From: Zoogloea sp.
GTDB taxonomy: Bacteria > Pseudomonadota > Gammaproteobacteria > Burkholderiales > Rhodocyclaceae
Assembly (NCBI GenBank): GCA_016720685.1
Contig: JADKKC010000011.1
Coordinates: forward strand, 1 to 64,000
DNA length: 64,000 nucleotides
Reading direction: 5' to 3'
Part shown: positions 1 through 8,998 of the stretch, one piece after another
Layout of the letters: each line of letters starts with the position of its first letter
Position numbering within the stretch: position 1 is the first letter of the stretch
Translations under genes and position numbers: made by a program
The notes under the pieces: generated by a model
The model's database searches: none
Seen by the model: only the letters and a program-made list of their open reading frames with translations
Told to the model about the DNA's origin: nothing

Positions 1-699
1 CCATGACACGCCACACAGTTCTGAGCAAAAAGCTCCTTACCGCGCTGCGCACGCAACGAATCATTGGCCAGACCGGAGAGCGAACGAACATAGTTCGCAA
101 CATCCTTTACTCCATCGGCGCCAAGAGCCGGGCCGAACGAGGGCATCATGCCCCTGGCGTCCACCGAGAACGGTCGTCTTGATGGTCTCCGGCTCGCCAC
201 CATAAAGCCAGTCGTTATCCGTCAGATTGGGGAAACCCTTCGCGCCCTTGGCATCGGCACCGTGGCACTGCGCACAGTAGGTAACGAACAGACGCTGCCC
301 CATGGCATTCGCCTCTTTGTCGGTAGCGACCGTATTCAAGTCCATGGTACGGAACTTTGCGAAAATCGGGCCGTACTTTTCGGCTGCGGCCTTTTGCTCC
401 GCCTCCCACTGACCTACAGCAGTCCAGCCAAGTTTACCCTGGTTATTGCCAAAACCGGGGTACATGGAGAGATACACAATCGCAAAGATGATCGTGATCC
501 AGAACATGTACATCCACCAGCGCGGCAGCGGATTGTTGTATTCCTGGAGGGTTTCGTCCCAGATGTGATGATGCAGCCCGACAGGGCCGGATGTCCGCTT
601 GGTAGTGTTCGAAACAAGCACGAACACGCAGAAACCGATACTCAGGAACACCAGCACCATCACGTAGGCGTTCCAGAAACCGCTAACAAAGTCAGCCAT
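1..699 (-). CDS. ccoP: cbb3-type cytochrome c oxidase diheme subunit III (CcoP), 3' end cut by window, frameshifted
   Basis: CcoP is the membrane-anchored diheme c subunit that passes electrons from soluble cytochrome c to the cbb3 oxidase. The start MADFVSGFWN follows ccoQ and overlaps its end by 8 bases. Two membrane segments lie near residues 10-30 and 62-80, and the first heme motif CAQCH is near residues 142-146. The second motif, CVACH, is read at the very left edge, where the gene leaves the window. After the residues GGRQG the frame is lost: the minus strand has four G (plus-strand CCCC at 151-154) where three would give the expected MMPSFGP and continue to the second heme. This looks like a one-base insertion error rather than a real break, because both sides are well conserved. 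Confidence 0.93.
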
Positions 700-889
700 T
701 TTTATTTCCTTCCTTGGTTTGCCGCCCTGCATTCAGGACCGGCAAGTCGTCCTCGCTGAACGGCAAGAGTGCTGCCTCGTCAAATCCCTTACGCGCTCGC
801 CCGCTGAACGCCCAAAGGGTAATGGCGATGAAACACACCAACCCCATAACGGTCAGCACCGTACGTGCATCATTGATATCCAAGGTCAC
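692..889 (-). CDS. ccoQ: cbb3 oxidase small subunit CcoQ/FixQ
   Basis: A 65-residue protein with a single membrane segment (about residues 13-28, GLVCFIAITLWAF) and a polar tail, the usual size and shape of CcoQ. CcoQ helps stabilise the cbb3 complex and is not catalytic. It sits between ccoO and ccoP, ends 8 bases inside ccoP, and starts 36 bases after ccoO, so it is surely cotranscribed. Identification rests on size, topology and position, since the sequence is short and variable in this family. Confidence 0.9.
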   Translation of the reverse strand: MTLDINDARTVLTVMGLVCFIAITLWAFSGRARKGFDEAALLPFSEDDLPVLNAGRQTKEGNKNG

Positions 890-925
890 ACTCCTTCGTT
901 CTCAGAATGGTCGCCCCAAAGCCAA

Positions 926-1893
926 TCAACTGGCCGGGTTGAGTTCGACACGACGGGCTTCAGCATTGTCACCAGAACCGGTGATGCTGACCGGCGGCTT
1001 CATGTTAATCCTGTCCTCCGGAACACCCGCGGCCTTCAGTGCTTCGCGGACAGCCTTGGCGCGCTCCTTAGCCAACTCAAGGTTCTTTTCGACGTCACCG
1101 GATTTGTCGGTGTAACCGGTCAAATCGAGTTTGGCATCAGACTTTCCCTTGAGGAACTCGGCAGCGGTATTGACAGCAGCAGTTGCATCTGCCGGCAGTG
1201 CGCTCGAACCAACCTCAAAGAAGACCTTGCCCAAGGCGTCAGCAGCCGGAGCTGCCGTTTGAGCGGCCGCGGCAACAGCCGGCTTGCCGGCATTCAGCGC
1301 AGTGCCAAGCCCTTGCAGATAGGCGATCACTGCCTCTAGCTCAGTCTTGCCTTCAAGTGCCTTGCGGGCGCCCTTGATCTCCTCGTCGGAGTAGGGAACA
1401 CCAACCTTGCGAAGCGCAGTCATCTTTGCTTCGATGTCGTCAACTCTGGCCGGACGGTCAAGCCAAGGGAACGCAGGCATGTTGGACTCGGGCACAACGT
1501 CGCGCGGGTTCAGCAGGTGGATGCGGTGCCACTGGTCGGAGTAACGGCCGCCAACACGATGCAGATCCGGACCAGTACGCTTGGAGCCCCACTGGAAGGG
1601 GTGGTCATAGACGTATTCGCGGCAACGGAGTAATGACCGTAGCGCTCGGTTTCCGCACGGAACGGACGAATCATCTGCGAATGACAATTAAAACAACCTT
1701 CGCGGATGTATACGTCCCGGCCAACGAGGCGGACGGGGTCGTAAGGCTTGAGCCCCTCCACCGGGGTAGTGGTCGAGTGCTGGAAGAACAAGGGGACGAT
1801 CTCTACGAGGCCACCAACACTGACGGTCATCAGTGTAAAGACGATCAGCCAGCCGACCTTGCGTTCGATAAAGTCGTGATTCGATTGAGCCAT
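926..1893 (-). CDS. ccoO: cbb3 oxidase monoheme subunit II (CcoO) fused to an OmpA-like C-terminal domain, frameshifted
   Basis: CcoO is the membrane-anchored monoheme cytochrome c of the cbb3 oxidase. Residues 1-91 start MAQSNHDFIE, hold one membrane helix (about 13-35) and the heme motif CFNCH (67-71). Downstream, SNMPAFPWL carries the expected Met ligand. The reading frame breaks near 1619-1623, where one base is missing between YSVA and EYVYDHP; restoring it gives about 322 residues. Ordinary CcoO ends at about residue 198 (AYLQGLGT). Here an Ala/Pro linker follows, then about 100 residues resembling the OmpA/Pal peptidoglycan-binding domain (KLDLTGYTDKSG, NLELAKERAKAV, RRVEL). The fusion lies in one frame downstream of the break, so it does not depend on the frameshift. 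Confidence 0.92.
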
Positions 1894-1911
1894 GATTATT
1901 TTTCCTCCCGA

Positions 1912-3333
1912 TCAGGCGTGAGCGCCGGCAGGTGCCAGCACCGGAGCGTCGTAAGCCTTCTGACCGGCGATCGTTTTCACCATGTTGTAGAACATGATCA
2001 GCATGCCAGCCAGGAACAGGACGCCGCCCACAACTCGGATAGTCCAGAACGGGTAGCTAGCCTTTACGGATTCGACGAAGGAGTAAGTCAGGGTGCCGTC
2101 CGGGTTGGTGGCACGCCACATCAGTCCCTGCATCACGCCGGAGATCCACAGTGCGGCGATATAGAGCACAACGCCGGTGGTCGCGATCCAGAAGTGGGTC
2201 GTGATCAGCTTGGTGGAATACATCTCGGTCTTGCCGTACATCCGCGGGATCAGGTAGTACATCGCGCCGATTGAGACCATCGCAACCCAGCCGAGGGCAC
2301 CGGAGTGCACGTGACCAACAGTCCAGTCGGTGTAGTGGGAAAGGGCATTAACCGTCTTGATAGACATCATCGGACCTTCGAAGGTCGACATGCCATAGAA
2401 AGACAGGGAGGTGATCAGGAACTTCAGGATCGGGTCGGTGCGCAGCTTATGCCAGGCGCCGGACAGGGTCATGATGCCGTTGATCATGCCACCCCAGGAC
2501 GGAGCCAGCAGAATCAGGGAGAAGACCATGCCCACGGACTGGGTCCAGTCGGGAAGCGCGGTGTAATGCAGGTGGTGCGGACCAGCCCACATGTAGGTGA
2601 AAATCAGCGCCCAGAAGTGCACCACCGACAGGCGATAGGAATACACCGGACGGCCAGCCTGCTTGGGAACGAAGTAATACATCATGCCAAGGAAGCCCGC
2701 GGTCAGGAAGAAACCCACAGCGTTGTGACCATACCACCACTGGATCATTGCATCCTGAACACCGGCGTAGGCTGAGTAGGACTTGGTCAGGGTAACGGGG
2801 ATCTCGGCGCTATTGACCAGGTGCAGCAATGCCACCGTGATGATGAAGGCACCATAAAACCAGTTAGCCACATAAATGTGGGAGGTTTTGCGGGTACCGA
2901 TCGTCCCGAAGAAAACAATCGCGTAGGAAACCCAGACGACGGTAATCAGGATGTCGATCGGCCACTCGAGCTCGGCGTACTCCTTGCCGGACGTGTAGCC
3001 CAGCGGGAGCGTGATCGCCGCGAGAAGAATCACCAATTGCCAGCCCCAGAAAGTAAAGGCAGCAAGGCCCGGGGCAAAGAGACGGGTGTGGCAAGTACGC
3101 TGGACGCAGTAGTAGGACGTCGCAAAAAGGGCACAGCCACCAAACGCAAAAATCACTGCATTGGTGTGGAGCGGGCGAAGCCGTCCAAAGTGGAACCATT
3201 CGGCAAAGTTCAATTCGGGCCATACCAGCTGTGCTGCGGCGATAACGCCAACAAGCATGCCTACGATGCCCCAAACCACCGTCATGATGGCGAACTGCCG
3301 CACGACTTTATAGTTGTAAGTCTGCGATTGCAT
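1912..3333 (-). CDS. ccoN: cbb3-type cytochrome c oxidase catalytic subunit I (CcoN)
   Basis: CcoN is the 12-helix heme-copper catalytic subunit that reduces oxygen to water in the inner membrane. The protein is about 473 residues, the usual length, with family segments such as LRPLHTNAVIFAFGGC near the N-terminus and GHVHSGALGWV in the second half, which carry heme and copper His ligands. The ATG at 3333 (MQSQTYNYKV) is preferred because GAGGTG sits 6 bases upstream; a GTG three codons earlier is in frame. It is the first gene of ccoNOQP. The operon is probably turned on at low oxygen through the FNR-type site at 3437-3450. Confidence 0.97.
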   Translation of the reverse strand: MQSQTYNYKVVRQFAIMTVVWGIVGMLVGVIAAAQLVWPELNFAEWFHFGRLRPLHTNAVIFAFGGCALFATSYYCVQRTCHTRLFAPGLAAFTFWGWQLVILLAAITLPLGYTSGKEYAELEWPIDILITVVWVSYAIVFFGTIGTRKTSHIYVANWFYGAFIITVALLHLVNSAEIPVTLTKSYSAYAGVQDAMIQWWYGHNAVGFFLTAGFLGMMYYFVPKQAGRPVYSYRLSVVHFWALIFTYMWAGPHHLHYTALPDWTQSVGMVFSLILLAPSWGGMINGIMTLSGAWHKLRTDPILKFLITSLSFYGMSTFEGPMMSIKTVNALSHYTDWTVGHVHSGALGWVAMVSIGAMYYLIPRMYGKTEMYSTKLITTHFWIATTGVVLYIAALWISGVMQGLMWRATNPDGTLTYSFVESVKASYPFWTIRVVGGVLFLAGMLIMFYNMVKTIAGQKAYDAPVLAPAGAHA

Positions 3334-3738
3334 GTGAGTCACCTCAAGAAAAAAAAAACAAACCCCCCCCGCCTACACAACAAACAAACCACTGGCAGGC
3401 TTCCGCGGAAGGATACCCCGCGAATAGGGCGGCATTTTGACACAGATCAACTTTATTGCAGCGCAGGAAAACCGGAGCACGTTGCGGCGTATGGCTTTCC
3501 GACGAATTTGCCGTATCTTCAAAATCAAGGTTTTAGAAGAATATTGCCAGCCGGGCCCCATACGCCGACTGCCGTACACGACGCACCTGCGGCGCCGTCC
3601 GGAACACCCGACGAAGATCCGGAAGGTGTTGATATTCAGTTTTTTCCGAAACAAAACCATAAACAATTCTGATTTTATTAATATTCACAACACGCTAAGC
3701 TTGCAAGGTTATTTGCTTACCAACAACAGGAGACACGC
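3334..3738. other. Intergenic region between ccoN and the Tim44-like gene
   Basis: About 400 bases between two divergent genes. It holds the FNR-type box, an A-run followed by a C-run (about 3350-3370) just upstream of the ccoN ribosome binding site, and an AT-rich stretch (about 3640-3690) that could hold the promoter of the plus-strand gene. Short open frames here lack ribosome binding sites and recognisable protein features, so no gene is called. Confidence 0.6.
3437..3450 (-). promoter_or_regulatory. FNR/ANR-type binding site for ccoNOQP
   Basis: The 14-mer TTGACACAGATCAA matches the FNR/ANR consensus TTGAT-N4-ATCAA at 9 of 10 defined positions. It lies 104-117 bases upstream of the ccoN start, which is compatible with activation from about 40 bases before a transcription start. 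ccoNOQP operons are commonly controlled by FNR-family oxygen sensors. Confidence 0.75.
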
Positions 3739-4659
3739 ATGAAATCCTTTGCCCTGCTCACCGCCACACTGGCGCTGGGCCTCACGCTGGTTGCGGGCGA
3801 TGCCGATGCGGCCAAGCGCTTTGGCGGCGGCAAGTCGTCAGGCATGCAGCGCCAGGAAATGAGCCAGCCCAAGTCCGCAAACGCCACTCCGGCCTCGCCT
3901 GCCCAGGCACCGGGAGCGGCTGCGGCGCCAGCCCGTGCCCAGCAGGCTGGCGCTGCAGCAGCTCCGCAAGCCCAGCCGAAGCGGTCATGGATGGGGCCGC
4001 TCGCCGGTCTCGCCGCCGGTATCGGCCTGGCAGCGCTGGCCTCCCACTTCGGTTTTGGTGAGGAACTGGCTTCAATGATGATGATGGGCCTGATCGCCGT
4101 CGCAGTGATGCTGCTGATCGGCTTCTTTATGCGTCGCCGGGCAGCAGCTCAACGGCCGGCGCTCGCTGGCGCAGGTGGCATGCAGTACGCCGGTCAGGCA
4201 GCGACGCCCTACGCCGCACCGCAGCCGAACCAAGGCTACGGCAGCAGCGCACCGATCGCCGATACGGCCGCGCCGGTCGGAAACATCCCCGCCGACTTCG
4301 ATGCAGAAGCCTTCGTTCGCAACGCCAAGCTGAACTTCATCCGCCTGCAGGCCGCCAACGATACACGCAACCTTGATGACATCCGTGAATACACCACACC
4401 GGAACTGTTCGCGGAGATCAAGATGAACTGGATGGACCAGGTCAGCGGCAGCCAGAAGACCGACGTTGTCTCGCTCAACGCCGAAGTCCTTGATGTCACC
4501 GAGGAAGCGGCCCGCTATATTGTCAGCGTGCGCTTCACCGGCCTGCTGCGGGAGGAGGCCAACGCCGCGCCTGAAGCCATCGACGAAATCTGGCACCTTA
4601 CCAAGCCCCGCAGTGGCAACGCAGGCTGGGCAGTCGCCGGAATTCAGCAGAACGCCTGA
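3739..4659 (+). CDS. Tim44-like domain membrane protein
   Basis: A 306-residue protein. It begins with a secretion signal (MKSFALLTATLALG... to about residue 24), followed by an Ala/Pro/Gln-rich low-complexity stretch to about residue 80. Two hydrophobic segments follow (about 86-100 and 112-130, ending MRRR). The C-terminal 120 residues (from DAEAFVRNAKLNFIRLQ to the end) fit the Tim44-like fold found in bacterial proteins of unknown precise role. The ATG follows a GGAG ribosome site. It is transcribed alone and ends in a strong terminator at 4676-4723. The molecular function is not known. Confidence 0.85.
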   Translation: MKSFALLTATLALGLTLVAGDADAAKRFGGGKSSGMQRQEMSQPKSANATPASPAQAPGAAAAPARAQQAGAAAAPQAQPKRSWMGPLAGLAAGIGLAALASHFGFGEELASMMMMGLIAVAVMLLIGFFMRRRAAAQRPALAGAGGMQYAGQAATPYAAPQPNQGYGSSAPIADTAAPVGNIPADFDAEAFVRNAKLNFIRLQAANDTRNLDDIREYTTPELFAEIKMNWMDQVSGSQKTDVVSLNAEVLDVTEEAARYIVSVRFTGLLREEANAAPEAIDEIWHLTKPRSGNAGWAVAGIQQNA

Positions 4660-4675
4660 CACTCCAAGCAGCACT

Positions 4676-4723
4676 CCCCCGCCCCTGCCCGAGCCACCGG
4701 CTCCCGCGGGGGCGTTTTGTTTT
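4676..4723 (+). terminator. Rho-independent terminator after the Tim44-like gene
   Basis: An outer stem CCCCCGC/GCGGGGG encloses an inner stem GAGCC-ACC-GGCTC (4691-4703) and is followed by TTTTGTTTT on the plus strand. It begins 17 bases after the stop codon. Confidence 0.8.
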
Positions 4724-5649
4724 CAGGGCGCCAGCGGCAGGCCGCTCTCTCCGCTATCGAGCAATTCAAAGCCCGTCTTCGCCGCCTCGGAAATCGCCAG
4801 CACGCAGGGATGGGTCAGACGCCGCTCGACCGAAATCGCAAAATACTCGATCCGCACCTCCTCGGCCCGTCCGAGCAGGACCAGCTCACCTCCCGCCAGC
4901 GTCTCCTGCTCAATTGCGGTTGGCACGGCGAACACCCCCACCCCGGCCCGCCCAAAAGCGGTCATCAGGGCCGTGTCGTCAAACTCTCCGGCAATGCGGG
5001 GACGCAGGCGCTTGCGATCCAGCCAATCCACCAGTTTGCGCCGGATGGCCGAATCCTCGCCGGGAAGCAAAGCCGGCATATCGCCTATGCATTCAGGAAA
5101 GGGCTTGTTCATGCTACCAACCAGCGCATGGGCCGCAAAGAAGCTGAGCCCCGAGTCCCCAAGACGGTGGTTGTAGGCACGCACATCCACCGACGGAGGA
5201 ATCGGCGAATCGGCGATCACCAGATCAAGCCGATGAATCGCCAGTTCTGCGAGCAGCCTGTCGAGCCGCCATTCCCGACAAATGATGCGAACCGGGTCGG
5301 CCGGATCCACCGCCGGTCTCAGCAGGCGATAAGCCAGCGATTTGGGCACAGCGTCTGACACACCAACCCGAAACTCCACTGGCCGCCCCTTTGGGTAATG
5401 CCGAAGGGCCTGCTCGAGTTCGGCACTGATAGAGAACATCTCGTCGGCGTACTCCATCGCCAGCCGCCCTGCCGGTGTCAGCTCCAGAGCCCGGCCGTCA
5501 CGGGCGAACAGCTGGGTATCAAGGCTCTCCTCCAGAAGTCGGATCTGCCCGCTTATGGTCTGGGGCGTGATGTGCAGAGCCTCACCAGCCTTGACGACAC
5601 CGCCACTGCGTGCTGTTTTCCAGAAATAAAAGAGATGCTTCAGGTTCAT
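4723..5649 (-). CDS. nhaR: LysR-family regulator, NhaR-like
   Basis: A 308-residue LysR-type transcription factor. The N-terminal winged helix-turn-helix (about residues 1-60: MNLKHLFYFW, LHITPQTISGQIRLLEE) closely resembles NhaR, the Na+-responsive activator of the nhaA antiporter; the Q(T)ISGQI segment is typical of that subgroup. A periplasmic-binding-protein-like effector domain follows. No nhaA gene is next to it in this window, so the target is unknown. It is convergent with the Tim44-like gene and its stop abuts that gene's terminator. Confidence 0.82.
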   Translation of the reverse strand: MNLKHLFYFWKTARSGGVVKAGEALHITPQTISGQIRLLEESLDTQLFARDGRALELTPAGRLAMEYADEMFSISAELEQALRHYPKGRPVEFRVGVSDAVPKSLAYRLLRPAVDPADPVRIICREWRLDRLLAELAIHRLDLVIADSPIPPSVDVRAYNHRLGDSGLSFFAAHALVGSMNKPFPECIGDMPALLPGEDSAIRRKLVDWLDRKRLRPRIAGEFDDTALMTAFGRAGVGVFAVPTAIEQETLAGGELVLLGRAEEVRIEYFAISVERRLTHPCVLAISEAAKTGFELLDSGESGLPLAP

Positions 5650-5779
5650 GCAGATTTCCGGCGCACATCCGCCCAGATTCGTTATTTCCGAAGTGTACGA
5701 TCATATATTGCGACTTTATGTTCATGCCAGCTCAATCTAAAGTAACAGGAAACCGGGCAACGCAAGGAGAGATCGCATC

Positions 5780-6160
5780 ATGGAAATCCAGATCAAGACC
5801 AGCGGGCTACCTGCAGCCAAGAAACTGCGTGCCCACGCAAACGATCGCATCAGAGCCACCCTTGGCCGCTTCGGCCACATCGTTCAGTTGGTCAGCGTGC
5901 GGCTCAGCGATATAAACGGGCCGCGCGGCGGCGCCGACAAGCTGTGCCGAATCGTGATCCAGATGAAAACCCGCTCACTGGTGCTAGAGGAACTCGGAGT
6001 CGACATGCGCCGGGTCATCGACCGCCTGGCCGACAGAGTCCAGCACAACGTGTGCCGCCAACTGGAACAACTTGTGCGCCTCGACCTGCAGCTTTCAGGA
6101 GCACGACTGCCAATTTCCATAACGCGCCAGAGCACTCCCCGCCCCAGGAATTCCGGATAA
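5780..6160 (+). CDS. HPF/RaiA-family ribosome-associated protein
   Basis: A 126-residue protein whose first 100 residues fit the HPF/YfiA (sigma-54 modulation) fold, which binds the small ribosomal subunit and helps ribosomes hibernate: MEIQIKTSGLPAAKKLRAH, then VQLVSVRLSDINGPRGG and a CRIVIQMK strand. The C-terminal tail is short and basic, so this is a short-form member. A clear AAGGAGA ribosome site precedes the ATG. It stands 50 bases before the FAD protein gene and may be cotranscribed with it. Confidence 0.75.
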   Translation: MEIQIKTSGLPAAKKLRAHANDRIRATLGRFGHIVQLVSVRLSDINGPRGGADKLCRIVIQMKTRSLVLEELGVDMRRVIDRLADRVQHNVCRQLEQLVRLDLQLSGARLPISITRQSTPRPRNSG

Positions 6161-6210
6161 AATCGCAGCCCGAACGCCATCTGCGGGGAAAAACCCCCCG
6201 CCATGCACTC

Positions 6211-7818
6211 ATGCTGCGACTCTCCGAACTCCGCCTCCCCCTCGATCACTCCGCTGATGCCTTGCCTGACGCCATCGCCAGGCGCCTGAGCATCTCGAAG
6301 GAGGACGTGCTCAGCTTCACCGTTTTCAAACGCAGCTACGATGCGCGCAAGAGCCATTCGTTGTCCCTCATCTATATCGTGGACGTCGAGGTGGCGAACG
6401 AAACTGTACTACTCAAAAGCTTCAGCGGCGATCTACACCTCAAGCCGACCCCGGACATGGAATACCATTTTGTGGGCAAGGCCCCGCCGGACGTCACAAA
6501 GCGTCCGGTGGTAATCGGCTTTGGCCCCTGCGGCATCTTTGCCGCACTGATTCTCGCCCAGATGGGCTTCAAACCCATCGTGCTCGAGCGCGGCAAAGCG
6601 GTGCGCGAGCGGACCCAGGACACCTGGGGCCTGTGGCGCAAGAACACCCTCAACCCGGAATCCAACGTGCAGTTTGGCGAGGGCGGAGCAGGCACTTTTT
6701 CTGACGGAAAACTCTACAGCCAGATCAAGGATCCGAAACACTACGGCCGCAAGGTGATCAGCGAGTTCGTCAAGGCCGGTGCGCCGGAAGAGATCCTTTA
6801 CGTTTCCAAGCCTCACATCGGCACGTTCCGGCTGGTTGGCATGGTTGAAACCATGCGTGCCGAAATCATTGAACTGGGCGGTGATATCCGCTTCCAGCAA
6901 CGCGTTACCGACATCGTCATCGAAGACGGCCAGGTGCGCGGCGTGAAAACGGCCAGCGGTGACGAGATCCGCAGCGATCACGTTGTGCTGGCTCTCGGCC
7001 ACAGTGCCCGCGACACCTTCGAGATGCTCCACGCACGGGGCGTCTTCATGGAAGCCAAGCCCTTCTCGGTAGGTTTTCGCATCGAGCACCCGCAATCGCT
7101 GATCGACAAGGCCCGTCTGGGGCCCCACGCCGGCCACCCGTTGCTCGGCGCGGCCGACTACAAGCTGGTGCACCACGCATCGAACGGCCGGGCGGTATAT
7201 AGCTTCTGCATGTGCCCAGGCGGCACAGTGGTGGCGGCGACCTCAGAGCCGAACCGGGTCGTGACCAACGGCATGAGCCAGTATTCACGCAACGAGCGCA
7301 ACGCCAACGCCGGCATCGTTGTCGGGATCACGCCGGAAGACTTCCCCGGTGAAGGGCCGCTGGCCGGCATCGAACTCCAGCGCCAGCTCGAGAGCCGCGC
7401 CTTCGAACTGGGTGGCCGCACTTATGAGGCACCGGGTCAGCTGGTGGGCGATTTCCTGCAGGGCAAGCCCTCCATACAACTGGGCAGCGTCGAACCCTCC
7501 TACAAACCAGGCGTGCATCTCACCGATCTATCCAGCGCCCTGCCCGACTACGCGATCACCGCCATGCGCGAGGCGATTCCGGCCTTCGACCGCCAGATAA
7601 AGGGCTTCAATCTCTACGACGCCGTGCTCACTGGCGTCGAGACACGCACCTCATCGCCGCTGCGCATCACCCGCGGCGAAAACTGCCAGAGTCTCAACGT
7701 AAAAGGCCTCTATCCGGCCGGCGAAGGCGCGGGCTACGCGGGGGGAATCCTGTCGGCTGGGGTTGATGGCATCCGCGTTGCGGAAGCACTGGCAATCGAC
7801 ATGCTGAAGCAGCCTTGA
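6211..7818 (+). CDS. FAD-dependent oxidoreductase of the COG2509 type
   Basis: A protein of about 535 residues starting MLRLSELRLP. The first 95 residues form a small N-terminal domain. Then a Rossmann nucleotide-binding segment appears (RPVVIGFGPCGIFAAL, about residues 100-115, and VLERG), and the C-terminal GLYPAGEGAGYAGG is the second FAD-contact motif. The family is annotated as uncharacterised FAD-dependent dehydrogenases; the substrate is unknown. An open frame continues upstream to 5944, but that part overlaps the HPF-like gene. The ATG at 6211 begins the conserved region. Confidence 0.85.
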   Translation: MLRLSELRLPLDHSADALPDAIARRLSISKEDVLSFTVFKRSYDARKSHSLSLIYIVDVEVANETVLLKSFSGDLHLKPTPDMEYHFVGKAPPDVTKRPVVIGFGPCGIFAALILAQMGFKPIVLERGKAVRERTQDTWGLWRKNTLNPESNVQFGEGGAGTFSDGKLYSQIKDPKHYGRKVISEFVKAGAPEEILYVSKPHIGTFRLVGMVETMRAEIIELGGDIRFQQRVTDIVIEDGQVRGVKTASGDEIRSDHVVLALGHSARDTFEMLHARGVFMEAKPFSVGFRIEHPQSLIDKARLGPHAGHPLLGAADYKLVHHASNGRAVYSFCMCPGGTVVAATSEPNRVVTNGMSQYSRNERNANAGIVVGITPEDFPGEGPLAGIELQRQLESRAFELGGRTYEAPGQLVGDFLQGKPSIQLGSVEPSYKPGVHLTDLSSALPDYAITAMREAIPAFDRQIKGFNLYDAVLTGVETRTSSPLRITRGENCQSLNVKGLYPAGEGAGYAGGILSAGVDGIRVAEALAIDMLKQP

Positions 7819-7837
7819 GCCCCGGCAGCCAAGACCG

Positions 7838-8818
7838 TCAGCGAATCACAAAAGAACGAAAACGGTTTTCCCGCCCGAGCATCAACCGGCCAAACTCGTC
7901 GAGCATGGCCGCACCGATGGACTCGGGCGACAGCGCACAGGACGCGAACCCCAGGCGTTCGAGGTTGCGAGACTCCACCACGATGACGTGGTTCTCGAAA
8001 TCAACCCGCCAAACCACCAGCACGCTGATTTCATCGGCCACGGTGAATGCGCCGTGCTCCAGCTCCCGCTGGCGGTTGCGCCGCTCTCGGCATTCAAACT
8101 TGAGCCCGAGATCAAAGAGCAACTGGCGCAGCCGCTCCACCCCGCTGCCGAGGCGCTCGAGATTCCGCGCTCCTGGCCCCTTGAGCGTGTAGCCGAGGGT
8201 TACCCGCTCGATATGCCCGCCCTCCCGCTCGGCCTGAGTACGAAAATCGGAGAAACCCTCCAGCCAGGCCAGGTTGCGGAAGGCATCGTCGGAATCAAGG
8301 AAAAAATAGCTGCGGGCAACTGCCGGCTTAAGATAATTGAGCTGGGTCGTCAGATCATGAAAATACTCGAACACCCCGCGTAGCCGCCGGTCGAGTTCCT
8401 CCCTTTCCGCATCGACCTGCCGCGAGGCGTCGTTCGCTTCCTGCTGCCGGCTGACAACCTCGCCCTTCAACTGGTCGAGAAGTCCCCCTGAAACGCGGAG
8501 CGGAGCGGCCTGCGGCGCAGATGGCGTGTCGGCCACGCGAACCGGCGGAAATGCCGCGTCCGGAGGCACATCAGGAAACAGGGTGGAAGACACACGCAAA
8601 CCTGAATGACGGGCATCCATTGCCTGCACGCGCAGACGTGCCGACTCGATATCGAAGGCTGCGATATCGGCCATCAGCGCAGCCGCGTCGGCATCCAGGC
8701 CGGCGGAATCAGCAGCGGAACAATCGGACGAAAGAGCACTGAGCTCGGAAGGTTTTGGGAGCACGGCGGTCGGCAAGCCACATAGGCGGCGAGCTCGGCA
8801 TGGCAAAAGGGATGCCAT
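7838..8818 (-). CDS. Conserved hypothetical protein
   Basis: About 326 residues with no recognised domain. The N-terminal 90 residues are low in conservation-like features and Ala-rich. A likely helical, coiled-coil-prone stretch follows (QLKGEVVSRQQEANDASRQ, about residues 120-160), then a more globular C-terminal half rich in Arg, Leu and Glu. There is no signal peptide or membrane helix. The ATG at 8818 (MASLLPCRAR) is chosen because a GAGAG lies about 7 bases upstream; a GTG at 8836 is also in frame. It is convergent with the FAD protein gene. Function unknown. Confidence 0.65.
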   Translation of the reverse strand: MASLLPCRARRLCGLPTAVLPKPSELSALSSDCSAADSAGLDADAAALMADIAAFDIESARLRVQAMDARHSGLRVSSTLFPDVPPDAAFPPVRVADTPSAPQAAPLRVSGGLLDQLKGEVVSRQQEANDASRQVDAEREELDRRLRGVFEYFHDLTTQLNYLKPAVARSYFFLDSDDAFRNLAWLEGFSDFRTQAEREGGHIERVTLGYTLKGPGARNLERLGSGVERLRQLLFDLGLKFECRERRNRQRELEHGAFTVADEISVLVVWRVDFENHVIVVESRNLERLGFASCALSPESIGAAMLDEFGRLMLGRENRFRSFVIR

Positions 8819-8998
8819 TATCGTTCTCTCGCTCACCGGCGGGCAAGATGCAATGAATCTGCAAGGCGAATGACAACGAAGTGCTTCGCCTCAGCATCGC
8901 ACCCATCCGCCACCGGCAACAAATGGATCGGCAGATGACGGATGAAGACGTACGTCTTTCCCCGCACGCCGGCCGCCGGTGGCACAATCCCGCGCCCA

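Noticed and set aside
3373..3742. Short open frames in the ccoN upstream region
   Set aside because: No ribosome binding site or family resemblance; the region holds the promoter and FNR box.
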